Assembly: GCA_011800155.1 (NCBI GenBank)
Contig: CM022369.1
Coordinates: forward strand, 2,728,001 to 2,792,000
Reading direction: 5' to 3'
Source: Flammulina velutipes
Taxonomy: Eukaryota; Basidiomycota; Agaricomycetes; Agaricales; Physalacriaceae
Length of the DNA stretch: 64,000 nt
Positions within the stretch are counted from its first letter, which is position 1; the number at the start of each line of letters is the position of its first letter. Made by a program: the position numbers and the translations under genes. The notes below the pieces were generated by a model that made no database searches, had not been told where the DNA came from, and was given only the letters and a program-made list of their open reading frames with translations. Below are positions 36,501 to 48,282 of the stretch, piece by piece.

Positions 36501-37977
36501 ACCTCGCCAACCTATTCCAGTTCAGCACGCACAGTTGAAGACAGACGCAAATTTACCGCATATTCCGTCGCGCCGATCTTGATACAGTCCACGTACGTCT
36601 GCGCGCGCCGCACAAGATGTTTGATAGGCTTGTTCTCGGTATTACCGTTGGCGATGAAATCCGCTAGGCGCTTTCGGTCGCTGCCTTCCTCTTCCTTCCT
36701 CTTCTTCTTCTCCTCATTTATCATCGCGTCGGCGCGTCGCCCTACGTACTTCAATGGCTCGTTGAACCAGCCGTCCGCGAGCGCAGCAATCCTCGTGGTC
36801 ACACGAATCTGGGCTTGATTCCTGGGATCCAGATAGAATAGATCGAGATTGGAGGGTGGTGGTCGTGCCTTCTTCTTGGGAAGGACATTTAAACCTCTAC
36901 CAGCAAGAAGAGATCGTATAAATGGAGTGGCCTTGAGATCGTCGTAGTTATCTTGTTCTGCAAGTGCATGGGCCAGTTGTTCAGCCTGAATAAATTTAAG
37001 TCATGAGACGCAGTAGTAGCCCGCAACTCATACCAATGGGGCTTCGTCTAGAAGAGCTGATTCGAATGTCTCGCCAAAGGGATCTTTCTGTTGCGCGAAG
37101 TAAAGATTGAAGGCTGCACGTGTAGTCTGCCTGTTTGCCCAGCTGATAATGTGCTGGCAGGCACGTACACGCCTGAAAAAGGGCCTCCAGTAGATACGAT
37201 ATTGTTGGGATGGCCTCAAGATATCCAGTTGATACCATGCATGCTTTGTTTCGATGTGAAAAATCCTAAATAATTATTGTTGAAGATGTAATAGTGTCAA
37301 CGGGAAATAGTGACTTACAAGTCTGCTCCTGCATAGTTGTAGGTGTACTGTAGAATGGGACTCAAGTTGAGATAACATGCCTCGACGCCGCCTTGATCGT
37401 CTTGAGCATCGTCTTCATCGGTTTGATTCGTTGGCGACGTGTATCCAGAAGCGTACAGTTTGCCACCTGCGGGAGCATCAAGAAAGGATGGAGGAAGGAG
37501 TATTTTGCGTCTGTCATTGCGAGATTCGTAAATGGCGAAGTCTGCCAATCTCCGTACCGGTTTAGCGTCACCGATCTCTCCGTCTAGCTCGAGGTCGTCA
37601 GTCTCTTCAACAATAGAAGCCTTGTCCATGAATGGCGGGGCGTAGGCTGTCGTATAGCTCTCGCGCGAGACAACGACTGGTTCTAAAGAATCATTGAAAC
37701 TCATCTATTTCGATACAAACGTCCGTACTCACTGTCAGCTGGACCGGCGCGCCGTCGAACGGGGGGCTAATGAAGACGATGAGACCAGTCATAGCAATAC
37801 CTTGACCATTCTCGCCTCTTGTTCTTCCACCTGGTCCGCCTTCCGTTTCTTCTTGTTCGGTCGCTCTTGGTGCAATGTCGGGGCATAATTAACTGGTTTG
37901 CTTGCCGGAATCGGCGCCTCTTTGCCATCCTGGAACGACATCTCCAAAGCATTCGGTGCAGAGCCCTTGTACGGCAT
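33520..37977 (-). CDS. DNMT1: DNMT1-type DNA (cytosine-5) methyltransferase
   Basis: Transfers methyl groups from S-adenosylmethionine to cytosine C5 in nuclear DNA, in the maintenance class. The ATG at 37975-37977 starts MPYKGSAPNALEMSF, followed by a likely nuclear signal (PNKKKRKAD). The replication-foci-targeting-like domain is visible in LADFAIYESRNDRRKILLPP and GGKLYASGYTSP. Two BAH-like regions follow (VDCIKIGATEYAVGEVVVIR; GHEYHFDDFVLFRDIEDMSG). The catalytic motifs are in order: LELFAGIGAFGGGM (I), VVVAGFPCQTHST with the catalytic Cys (IV), RYCYFENVPGFL (VI), QRRERFFICAAKRG (VIII), a recognition region, and RHIGNAVPWQVSRALG (X). About 15 introns; no frame break was seen, so it should be active. 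Confidence 0.93.
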
Positions 37978-38204
37978 CGTTATAGAGAAGCGATAGTTCA
38001 CGCTGTCTTGATAGTCGACTATTTGAGAAATGATAGGTCGACGTTCAAGATCAGAGTGCAAAGGTTTCCCACGCTCCTCAAACGAGATATAACACGTTTT
38101 GGGAGAACAAGAAATGACGAAGGTACAGTAAGTAGATATCAAACGTAGATAGCAATGTTACTGTTACATGTTGGTATATAATACGTAGGAGATCCTAGTC
38201 AAAT

Positions 38205-39055
38205 TTACTTCATCGTGCATGCCCGCTTCGGCCTTGTAATAGGTTGTATGGGTTCTGGCGGAGATGCCTTCCTCTTCCTCCTAGTCGTCGTCGTCTTCAC
38301 CACTGTGTCAGTGTCCATACGGTTGGATTGACTTGGAGTAGATGCAGGAGGCGACACATCCGCCCTTGACGACTTATCAGTTTCCGACGAGGTGGATTGA
38401 CTTGGATCTGATAGATTGGAGGAAGAGATCGCGTCCATAGCGGTGGATTGCAAGCTTTCAAGCTTGAGCACTCTCAGCTCCTCCTCTGTCTCCACCACTG
38501 TCTCTTGCATAGCTGCCTCTATCTCTTCGGGCGTCATGTATCGCCTAACCCAGTTGCTAAGGATCTCGACAGACTCCCAGAGCCTAGTCTGTAGCCATTC
38601 TGGTTCTGTGCAGGCAATTAACTCATGCAAGCGATCATAGCTTGAATCTACTCACCTGGTTCATATGTGGGCCAACGGATGCAGAAAGTCCTCAGTTCTT
38701 CGAGCCATTCATCGGCTCCAAAAGTATTGAAGAACTCATCCGCCGTCTGTTGCGAGATAGGAAAATCGGGTCGCTTTCCGTCCCAGGAGGGAAGAACGTC
38801 GATGATGTAGAGATACCGAACATAGCGGTTACCTTTGGGCCCCGTCGCAAAAGGAAGGATCGTAAAGTCTTGGCCAGCTTTGAGGAGTTCGGCACGGATG
38901 GCGACGAGAATGTTTCCACCATAACTGTTGATGGTTTGGTGAGGAAGAACGTGAGAAACAACAGCGTCGAGCTGAGGGCGTGTTAATCCAAAACCCTGGA
39001 TATAGGGAATAGGCTGTTTTAATCGAGGGCCTATGCCTAGCATTTTTCTGCTCAT
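38205..39055 (-). CDS. Orphan protein, paralog A of a local pair
   Basis: Two exons joined across a short intron (about 38654-38605). The N-terminal domain reads PIPYIQGFGLTRPQLDAVVS, TINSYGGNILVAIRAELLKA, FTILPFATGPKGNRYVRYLY and IIDVLPSWDGKRPDFPISQQ. Then come WLQTRLWESVEIL, the segment RRYMTPEEIEAAMQETVVET, a Ser/Thr-rich spacer and a basic tail (RRKRKASPPEP, RPKRACTMK). No known family is recognised. The basic tail suggests nuclear targeting. It lies 227 bp upstream of the methyltransferase ATG on the same strand and is divergent from the nuclease-like gene at 39451. A paralog sits at 40749-41766. Confidence 0.75.
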
Positions 39056-39450
39056 CGTATAGTCGGTGATCAGTGGTGGTGGTGGTGGTGGTGGTGGTAA
39101 GTGGTCAGATTGAGTGGATGGTTGAAATATACCTTTGTTGACGATCGGGCCGACTGCCGGTCACCCTTTGTGCAACAACAGTTGTTGTTCCATGTAGTCG
39201 ATCACTATGAGGACTACAATCAGGCTGCAATATGGCTGACAATCTCTCTCATTTCTTTGTTCCCTCGAGGCATTGATGCTATTCAGGCGCGCTTACGCCT
39301 TGGCCATCGACAAACCTCTCGAATTGAGTCTGCTATTCCTTTCTTTCCATTTGGTGACACTAACGCATTGCATGCTATTGCCGCGTATCGTTGCGAGTAT
39401 AAAAATGCATCCCATAGAGCCAAGTTTCTCCCCCATTTTCACTATCAGAC
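39056..39450. promoter_or_regulatory. Shared upstream region of paralog A and the nuclease-like gene
   Basis: This 395-bp spacer lies between two divergent start codons, so both promoters must be here. It includes a (GGT)n run at 39073-39098. Upstream of paralog B (41776-41790) there is a shorter GGT run in the same context, showing that the duplication included promoter DNA. Confidence 0.5.
39073..39098 (+). repeat. GGT trinucleotide microsatellite
   Basis: Eight to nine uninterrupted GGT units just upstream of paralog A; only about three to four are present in the matching place near paralog B. Confidence 0.85.
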
Positions 39451-40642
39451 ATGTCTCTACCCTCCGCGGTACAGGATGCTGTTAAGGCCCTCCAAACTTG
39501 CACAAATGAAATGGAAATACGCGTCATGAAGTCCAAGACGGTAGGTACCTAGACTTTTACGCTGGATGTCTTCCCTCTGACTTATTAGGTCCCAAAACGG
39601 CCATACAAGAATTTTACGACCTACATCGATAGCATTCGCAAAGCTATGAAAACACTTCAATCCATGGATATACATCACATAGAGCCTCAGGCAACGATTC
39701 CCGGCCGTATACCTGCACAACTACAAAACGAAATGATGACACTGAGCTACACTCCATCGCCGAAGATATATGAAGCCACTGTGGACCGATTAGTAAATGG
39801 TCAATTGAACCATTATTTTTCCTGGGACTGGGGATGTGCCGTCACTCCCCAAGGCACGTTCAATCAAGCTTTGGATGATCTCGATGCCCTTGCGACCCAG
39901 AACGATTGGTCTACGGTAAACAATCCACCAGACGACGACTCAGATGATGGGGAAGATAATAGACCATTATTACCACGTATGTTGGTTTCTATATAATATA
40001 TCTTCAATGTTCTACAAGCTCATGAATTACTTGATTTCAGAACTATTCAATGTTGCATCGACCTCCGCCACACCCCCTGCCCGTGTACCTTCTGGGGCAT
40101 TTTCTGGCATGAAGTTCGTGAATGTGGCGAGGTCTGCTGTTTCCCCTCCGTCTCAACCGAAGGGCTCCCAGAGTAATTTCTTCCCAAATGGATACCCATC
40201 TCAACCACGTGTTCGCGAAAGCCGTTCTATATTAGAAGGTGTCGCACTAGATCGCCACAACCGCCTCTACGCAACGGACAGCAAAATCCGGAAGCCTGAC
40301 TTCCTTGTCGACAAGAAACACACTCCTCTGGTTATTGTCGAGGACAAGATCGACAATGCGCGACGTGCTGTTCAGCAACTTATTGACTATATGATGGAGT
40401 TTCGAGAAGACGTTATGAATCCGGGCGATCCTAAGCCGCTTGGTTTATGTTACGTGCTCTCCAAATCGAAAGGACTCAGAGTTGCCATGCTTCGTGAAAC
40501 GGAGGGCGGTGAAATAGTAGGAATCGGGTCCGAAGATGCGCTTCCTGAGAGGCTCTTCGAGTCTCTCAACTGGCATGATCCTACTAGTGATGCGGTTCAC
40601 GACATGCTTCTCAGCGTCTATAACACCAGTTTGACTCTGTAG
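39451..40642 (+). CDS. Protein with PD-(D/E)XK nuclease-like motif
   Basis: Three exons (39451-39540, 39589-39976, 40041-40642) encode 359 residues. The N-terminal half is helical (PKRPYKNFTTYIDSIRKAMK). An acidic, Pro/Ser-rich linker follows. The C-terminal third has ILEGVALDRHNRLYATDSKI, then RKPDFLV with Asp246 and LVIVEDKID with Glu260 and Lys262. This spacing, D-X13-E-X-K with a hydrophobic strand before the acidic pair, is the classic PD-(D/E)XK core. A helix follows (RAVQQLIDYMMEF). The fold is shared by restriction enzymes, Holliday-junction resolvases and transposon nucleases, so the sequence suggests nuclease chemistry but not its target. The gene lies between two paralogous orphan genes and close to DNMT1. 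Confidence 0.72.
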
Positions 40643-40748
40643 GGCCCATATACATATTCCTTTCTTTGATTTTCACCTTTGGACCTTTGTAATCTGAACC
40701 AATGTACATAGCCTAGCATCTACATAAATCTGCAATGAAAGTTAGGTT

Positions 40749-41766
40749 TCAACGATTTCTTCTACCTTTCATGGTACATGCCCGCTTCGGGCGTACCATA
40801 GGTTGTATAGCTATAGCTTCCGGTGGAGTCCTCTTCCTTCCCTTCCTCCGCGCCATTGAATCAGCTACCAACGTAGTGGATGCTCCTGAAATTCCCACAG
40901 CGCTCTTAGTGTCCACGTCGGCCTCCGATTTTGAACATGGTTCTACCGCTGAAGGTTCCGCCATATTGATCCCATTCGACCTTTCTTCCCTCGTGATGGC
41001 CTCCGTGCTGTCATCGTCCTCCCTCTTCACCCAACTCGCGGGCTGATTAGGTGGTAAAGGTGGGCTTCGTTCTCTCTCTCTCTTTACATTCACCGTAGCC
41101 GGTACGATCGCGTCAGTGTATTGACTTCCAACCTGTGCAGCAGGGGGACCGGCGTCAGTGATTAAAGCCTTTATTGCTTTGAGTTCCTCCTTTGTCTCCA
41201 CCTCTAGCTGTTGCTGTTGCATTGCTGCCTCTATCTCTTCGGGCGTCATCCGTCGTTTAGCCCAGTCTTCGAGTTTTTTCACAGATTTCCAGAGCCTAGT
41301 TTGTAACCATTTTGGTTCTGTACAAATATTTGAACAATTTTTAGGGACCTTGAAACCGAACCACTCACCTGGCTCATGCAGGCCAAGGAATGCAGTATGG
41401 CTTCAATTCTTCTAACCATTCGTCACGGTCAAAAGTTTCGAAGAATGTGTTCGCCATTTTCTGCGAGATAGGGATTTTGGGTCGCTTGCCATTCCATGAT
41501 GGGAGAACGTCGATGATGTAGAGATATCGAACATAACGATTGTCTTTGGGCCCCGTCGCAAAGGGGACGATGGTGAAGTCTTGGCCAGCTTCATGAAGCT
41601 CAGCGCGGATGGCGGTAAGAATGTTTCCACCATAGCTATTGATGATTTGGAGGGAGAGGACGGAAGATACAACAGCATCGAGTTGTGGGTATGTCAAGCC
41701 AAAACCTTGGATATAAGGAATGGGCTCCTTCAATATTGGTCCTTGGACTAGATATTTGTTGGTCAT
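40749..41766 (-). pseudogene. Orphan protein, paralog B, truncated by a 2-nt deletion
   Basis: Strongly similar to paralog A along its length: PIPYIQGFGLTYPQLDAVVS, FTIVPFATGPKDNRYVRYLY, RRMTPEEIEAAMQ and the RPKRACTMK tail with extra basic residues. Near the end of exon 1 the paralog-A segment tggcccacatatgaaccag is 2 nt shorter here, so the frame reads WPA then TGA just before the conserved splice donor. The second exon stays open and conserved in style. Unless an unusual splice restores the frame, the product is a 130-residue truncated protein. It may still be expressed; otherwise it is a young pseudogene. Confidence 0.68.
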
Positions 41767-42507
41767 CGTATGAGCTGCTGGTGGTGGTAAGTGGTCAAGT
41801 TTGATTGGCCGGTCGCTTTTGTTCGCTCTTTCGAGTGTTTACTACTGCATTGTGCCCTTGAATGATAAGAAAAAGACAATGAAGGCTTGCTAGGTTCGTC
41901 TTTAAGCCAATCGATAGATGAGACAGAGAAAAAACTCATTGACTATAGCCTAAGTTCGAGGATGCTCACCAGCATGCGGAACACAAATCAGCAGATAGAG
42001 AATGTTGATAACATGTTGGTACAATTGATTCAATGTGGCTTTCTACATCGTACATGGATGTTCCCTTCGGTACAGTTGAAATGGGTAGTCGACGTAGCCA
42101 ATACTTCAGCGTGAGTGCCAGCTAACGATTCGATTCGAGATGGCTGCAACCGGGGGTCCTCCGAAAATTGCGCCACTACACACAAGTCGCTCCTCGTCGT
42201 CACTGCCAGTTCAGTCGTCTTCATCCTATTGTTGTACAGAAGCGTGTCACATGAGAATAAGAACATGAAGGCCGCCTGGGCAAGAGTTTCCGCCTCAGAT
42301 TGTAGACAAAGTAGAATGTGGCGCAAAATAAATATCCTGCGTGGCCATGTAAGAAGTTGAGGTGTAAGCTTCGGCCCGTGTAAGAGCTAGTGCAAGGTGT
42401 CCAATATTTCTGAGTTATAGAGGAAGATACCCAGCGTTTACACAGATGATGAGAGTAAGAAGAAGGATGTCACCGGCATTCGGCACTCTTCTCACGACGA
42501 CCAACAC
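41767..42507. other. Intergenic region upstream of UBE2O
   Basis: About 740 bp. The left 60 bp resemble the upstream DNA of paralog A. No convincing gene was found; the longest plus-strand frame begins with TTG and has no recognisable blocks. Confidence 0.45.
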
Positions 42508-45500
42508 ATGTCGCGCGCAACGCCATCGTCCAAGGTGACTATTTGCGTTGAATATACGAATTGCCACGAATAACAGGCGCACAGTTATACTCACAAGATA
42601 TCGTGCGACTGGTTGACGATCCGACTGAGTTCGGCATTGTCCTGGTGCGTTTTCCGACTTTGTGGCGGTGGATGATGACTGAAATGCTGCAGCGATGTTG
42701 GCATGACAGCGAAGACATGGCTCCCGACGACGACGACGACCCCATGATGCGCCCTCTTGTTCCAGGCGAGGTCGGCATTGCACTGCTCGGAGCCAACAAC
42801 GCGCGCAAGATTCTTCCCGAGAATGAGCTCGTCCTTATGGATCGCAATTTTCAAGAAGGCGACTACGTGAAACGCAGCATCGACGACGTGCAATCCGGTG
42901 TCGTCGTCGATACAGAGGTCCGAGGCAGGCTTGAACATGTTATCAACGCGACGCCAGTCGACGGATGGAAGGAGCCGCACGAGGTCGTGCCAGCAATGGA
43001 GGCGGATGTAGGAGACTATGTCCTCTACAACGATTGGATTGGGCAGGTGAGTTGTAACTCTATATGACTGCACTGCGAAAGCTTGACGAATTTGCGCTGA
43101 GATTATCGAGGTACCTCTTCGTCCTTCAAGACACCCTAAATCGTGATCCATTAATGCAGGAGATATAGCTGTGCGACGAGAATATCATCGAAGTCTCAAA
43201 TGGCCAGCTTGTCCGCCTTCCGGACTTTGGGTCTCGTTTCGTTGTAGGGGAAAAGGGAACAGTGCGTTCTTGTCCGCCATTTTATCCTCTTCATAACTTA
43301 ACCACCGACGTAGGACATCCTACCACATGGGAATAGCATGCACCATATCTTTGGTTTTCTTCTCGGCAACAGACCTTCCTCTCAGGAAGATACAGTCATC
43401 GAAGTCACACATACAGTTTATGCCATCGCATGGCTGGCTATCAATCAAACAGTAGGTCTCCAGTTCTACTTCTTGAATCTGATATAACCCTTGCCACAGT
43501 TGACTCCGACCGAAGCACAGAAGCGAGAGCGACCCGAAAAGTTTTGGTGGGGTCAACATATCGGCAAGCTTACTCTGATACGCAATCATACTGGCTACCA
43601 AATGCGAGTGGGAGACCGTGTAGAGCTCGTCGACAACAGTAACGCGCCGGTGACCGTGCATGGTACTGACTCTCAATACTCCGAAATTATCCACGTCTCC
43701 ACTCTTGTGGTCAAAGAGACAGAAACAACTGTCACAGTCCTCTGGCAAGATGGTACCAAGGAATCATGGCGATCCGTAAATCTGATCCCATATCTCAACA
43801 CTGACGAGTATGATTCATGGTACGGATGCCCTGTCGTTAAGCCATAATATCTTACTTACCATTATGACAGGCCAGGCGACCATGTCATCTGGCGCGGAGA
43901 AGACTTCCAGCGTGCAGCCGTCGTTCAGTCAGTCGATGCTCAACACAGGCTAGCTTCTTTACATTTCCCTGATACACAGACCGAGGAGGTCGTGTCGGTT
44001 CTTGAGTTGGACACGCACGGGACTTCTGACTTGGACCAAAATGGCGATGGACTCGGCGTCCGTATCGGTGACTTTGTTTTCATACATCCTGAAGATAGCA
44101 CAAATGGCTACGTGCCTCCTCGTGTCCCCCGCATCGGCGAACTTGAAGCATGGGTGCGCGAACTACCTTACCCTGACGGCTACCTCGAAGGTTGGCGTAA
44201 GGAAATGTCGGACATCTGTACAGAAATTGCGAAGAAACGGGGAACGGATGAGGTCTTCGACCAGACGGCTCTGCGTCTTTCACATCATAGTAAAGACAAT
44301 TTCAACTGGATAGGCGAAGTTGTGCAAGTAAGCCGCAGTCCTCTTTCGTGTGTTTCTGGAGGCTCATCATATTCTTAGCTCTTGCTCGACGGAACGGTCG
44401 TCATTGTGCACCCCGACACCACCAAGAAGACCTATCCATTATCCCGTCTGACCAAACTTAATGATGGAATGGACCAGCTACTAGAAGATGGAGGTTGGGA
44501 CACAGACCACGAACATGAACACCATCATCACCATCATCACCACCACCACGACGGCGAGGACGAGGACATGGAGGATTGGGAGGACTATGAAGAATCTGGG
44601 AGCGTCGTAGAAGCCGACATCTGGGAAGATTTGGATGAAGACGAAAGCAGCATTGATAACCTGCCAGATGATGAAATAGACATGGACATAGAAGGTGATG
44701 GTGACGTGGTGCTTGGGCCCTTGCCGCCTGTAGTGTCAACTCCTCCAGAGGCAGGAGAAGAAGACGTCTTGATAGACGCCTCGGAAAAGGCTCCAGACGA
44801 AGACCCAGATTTGCCTTGGAAACGATTCGACATCCTTTCGTCAGCACCCGTCGACCATGCCTACTACTCTACAACGCCATCTGCTCCGTCAAAACAGTTC
44901 CATAGCCGGTTACGCAAGGAGTACCGTGTTCTCTCTACTAGTCTTCCTGGTACGTATGACACGCCTTCTCTCTTGGCGTTGATAACTCACGAAAGCTGCA
45001 GATAACATCATCGTTCGCACGTACGAGGACCGCGCAGATTTATTACGATCCCTGATAATTGGCCCGCAAAATACGCCTTATGAAGATGCACCGTTTGTCA
45101 TCGACTGGATGCTTGACTCCAACTTCCCTAATAGCCCACCGCAAGCGCATTTCCTGAGCTGGACGAATGGGAACGGGCGAGGTGAATATTCATGCTATTC
45201 TGCTTTCAAGAATGTCACTGACTTCTTCTGCTTCTTAGTCAATCCGTAAGCTCTCTACCGTGACTCCGTGTCGATCAAGCGTTTAACATGAGCATAGCAA
45301 CCTTTACGAGGAAGGCAAAGTCTGTCTGTCCATCCTCGGCACATGGGCTGGAGACCAAAACGAAACATGGAGCGCGGGAAGATCGTCGCTATTACAAGCC
45401 TTCGTCAGCATTCAAGGATTAGTCCTCGTGAAGGAACCGTACGTATTCCTTGACTTGTATCTTCTTCGTCTAACGCTCCTCAGATGGTTTTGTGAACCGG

Positions 45501-45901
45501 CGTACGAGAAGCTCAGAGGAACTGAGGAAGGGATTGTTAATAGGTGGGTGCTATCCGTCATCATGATGGCATCGAAAACTCATTTTCATTGGAGTCGACT
45601 GTACAGTGAGAAAGCATACGTGCTCTCTCGTGGGTTCGTCCGAAGAGCCCTTGAAATCCCGCTGGGCGACCTCAAAGAGGAGATCAAGCACATATATTAT
45701 ACGGAGAAACGACTGGACAAGGTCGTCGGCGACGCGCGAAAGTTGATAGAAAAGAGCCAGAACCCGAACACGGTGGCCGCGGAACCATCTATGGATGGAG
45801 AAGATCTGGCTGTACCACGCCTTACAGCAGGGGGTATTCTGTCTTTAGGAAGGACCTTAACGCGACTACAGACCTTACTCGATTCTGTGCCACTTAATTA
45901 G
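42508..45901 (+). CDS. UBE2O: UBE2O-type E2/E3 hybrid ubiquitin-conjugating enzyme
   Basis: A large E2 that carries its own substrate-binding regions; UBE2O proteins ubiquitinate orphan or mislocalised basic proteins. The ATG at 42508 lies in a 27-nt first exon (MSRATPSSK) joined to [20 protein letters not shown]. Several SH3-like conserved regions follow ([60 protein letters not shown]). A ten-histidine run and a long acidic stretch ([17 protein letters not shown]) precede the UBC domain: [32 protein letters not shown] and the active-site Cys in [21 protein letters not shown]-terminal coiled segment ends LLDSVPLN. About ten introns; every junction stays in frame. Confidence 0.93.
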
Positions 45902-46121
45902 ATTTTGCTTTCGTTCTAAGTTTTGTTGTACACATTTGTATCTATATCGTCAATATCTTGTTCTGAAAAGTTACTGTACTTCCGAACATTGAAACCTACT
46001 TAATCCGCTATCCAACGAGTCAATATGTACTACGAGAACATTGACGGCGCAATCTAAATCTCAAAATGCCTGATGTCAAATCGGATAGTACTCTCATCGG
46101 TCTCCTGTGATGAACGTTAGA

Positions 46122-47864
46122 CTAGATGTGTATTTGCATAATATTACCCACATGAACAGCGATGATACAATCCTGGCTGTACATCATCGCAATCAAAACT
46201 TCATCTTCGCTATGTGGCGGCAGAGCAAACGGCCTGACTCGAAAAGGCAGCATACTCTCTACATTGGTCTGTAAGCCATATCCGGTTATATGAGTCTGAA
46301 TGTCTTGAGTGCACACTAAGACAGGGCCGGCGCCTTCCCCAGTGTGTTGGGGAAGCCGATGTGGCATTGTATACACCGTAGTGCCCTTTCGAATTTCCTC
46401 CTGTACCCGCATTTTGTTGAAATCATAGATCGAGGCGAACTGTTTCTTCTTGTCGATAAGGACCATCGTAGACCCGAATGTGTGGCATGTCCAGACGTCG
46501 GAAATCAAGTCATAGCAAGCTGGGTGGAATATGCGAGTGCCAGTGACTCCCCATAGCTCCCAGGGTAGCTGCGTGTGAGCATGGGCTACCCCGTCGGCCT
46601 GCTGCAGGGCACTGAGGAGAGTTTTGCGAGGGACAACAAACAACCATGGATCGTCGTCCTCAATGGGCCAAAGTCTCACAGTGTAAATCACCTGTTCTGG
46701 GTCATCGAAGAAAGGAACAGAGCTGGCGTTGTTCGGCCATGAATATGACGGGTCACAACGGATATCGCATGCACAATCTTCCTCAAGAATTGGGAGTCCT
46801 AAAGAAACGAAGGCTCCGATGCTCGTGCAGTTGGGGTATGTTTTGCTTCCGTCCGCTTCCGAAAAATCAACTACGAGGGGGAATCCCTGTACGGTCGTCA
46901 CGATGATGTGTGTATCGTTCAAGAACGCGAAGGAAAGCAAGACACATGTCATATCTTGAACCAGCTACGCGGGAAAGTCAATTCAGTCCGATAGAATAGA
47001 AAGGTGTGGGCTGAACATACGAAATGAACCATGCCTGTCTTCCAGTTGTGGATGGCTAGGATAACCACCCAAGGAGTATCTATGATCAAACAACCAAGAT
47101 AATCCCCAGAAATTTGGATGGAGTATCCGGCTTCGTCATCTACGTCGTACAGGGACTTCACTTCGACGACATGTGCCCTTGCGACAGGATGTACTTGTCC
47201 GGTCGACATGGTCCTCACATGAAATCGGTAGACTGTCCTTACGTCTGAGTCGTTATTCACTTGTCCCGTGCTACAATCGTCGATTAATTACAATTTCTTG
47301 CGAACAACAGCTATGGTTCACTACCTGATGATCTCCAAAAGGACTAGAAGATCCTGAGAAGGATCCATACTGAAGTCTCGAAGTGCTGTTATGTCAGAGA
47401 TCGGGATCGACCAAGTATCTTCAAGGGCCGATGTAGTCACGGTTGGGGAAGGCAGTCTCGTGAACTTGAGCATATTGAGAGACTCGTCTTCCGTAGCAAG
47501 CACGTTTCCATACAGTTCCCAGGTTGGGCCATCCAATAAATAGAGTTGGCGTTGTTCTGTGGCGGGTTTGCCCCAGCCGGCTTTCCACCTCCGCAAGATA
47601 TCCACGCGTTTGCGGATGTCAGGAGTAGTAACATCTCCATGTAAGCCATTCCTAGCTAAATCCATGCTGTATGTCGCGTGAATAGAGGAGTCAATCGCCG
47701 AGCACAGCAGTTTGCAAGTCTTTTAAGGTTGCTAGTCGTTTGTTATTTTGATTCGAGGCTTCAGCGATTCTCACCTTTCTGCATCTCACAAGCGCAAAAG
47801 CATCCAAAGATGAGAGTATATGGTGTACTAGCTCCAATGGTAGAGCGCAAAGGCCTCCTGGCAT
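46122..47864 (-). CDS. F-box protein, intact member of a tandem pair
   Basis: The ATG at 47862-47864 starts MPGGLCALPLELVHHILSSL, a typical N-terminal F-box that would bind Skp1 in an SCF ubiquitin ligase. After two introns the body reads MDLARNGLHGDVTTPDIRKR, FSMDPSQDLLVLLE and then a repeated beta-type region: SGDYLGCLIIDTPWVVILAI, VLLSFAFLNDTHIIVTTVQG and LPWELWGVTGTRIFHPACYD. Blocks like these are common in mushroom F-box families whose C-terminal part forms a propeller-like substrate domain. The ATG was chosen because the upstream in-frame codons are not ATG. Its broken paralog is at 48283-49988. Targets are unknown. Confidence 0.8.
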
Positions 47865-48282
47865 GGCTGTAAGAAAAAGAAACACGGATCACCGGTCCGG
47901 CTTGATGTACATGTTCATGCGTGGCGTTCTAGGTAAGTAGTCGTGTTATTTAGGTATCGCTCCCACGCAACACCACTGGAAGCATGCATAAGCCGACACG
48001 CAGAAGGTCAGAACTCTCACAAAAAGCATTTTGGGAAAGCCTCAGGCGGCCGCCTGTAAAATATCGGTTTGTTCACAAGTACCTAGCATATCCATCCACT
48101 GCTTTTTGCGTTAGATAAAAAATGCCACGATGTTACGGAACATTCTGGTTGTACCTTGACAACGGTAAAGAGGCTTAAAAACAGTGGTAGTAATAATGCA
48201 TTTCTCTCGTCGATCTATAACTCAAAACTAATGATGTCAAATCGCGTACCATGTTGCTCATCCTCCTGTAAAGAACGTCAGA
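47865..48282. other. Spacer between the F-box pair
   Basis: About 420 bp between the start of one copy and the stop of the next. No gene or repeat was recognised. Confidence 0.45.

Noticed and set aside
33520..40642. Bacterial-type restriction-modification system
   Set aside because: The methyltransferase has eukaryotic DNMT1 architecture with introns, and the nuclease-like gene also has fungal introns. Only proximity links them, so I keep it as a hypothesis rather than a call.
41887..42114. Plus-strand ORF between paralog B and UBE2O
   Set aside because: Begins with TTG rather than ATG, is short, and has no supporting exons.
47826..47868. tRNA-like D-arm sequence (CTCCAATGGTAGAGC)
   Set aside because: No acceptor stem, anticodon arm or T-loop can be paired around it, and it lies in the first exon of an F-box gene.
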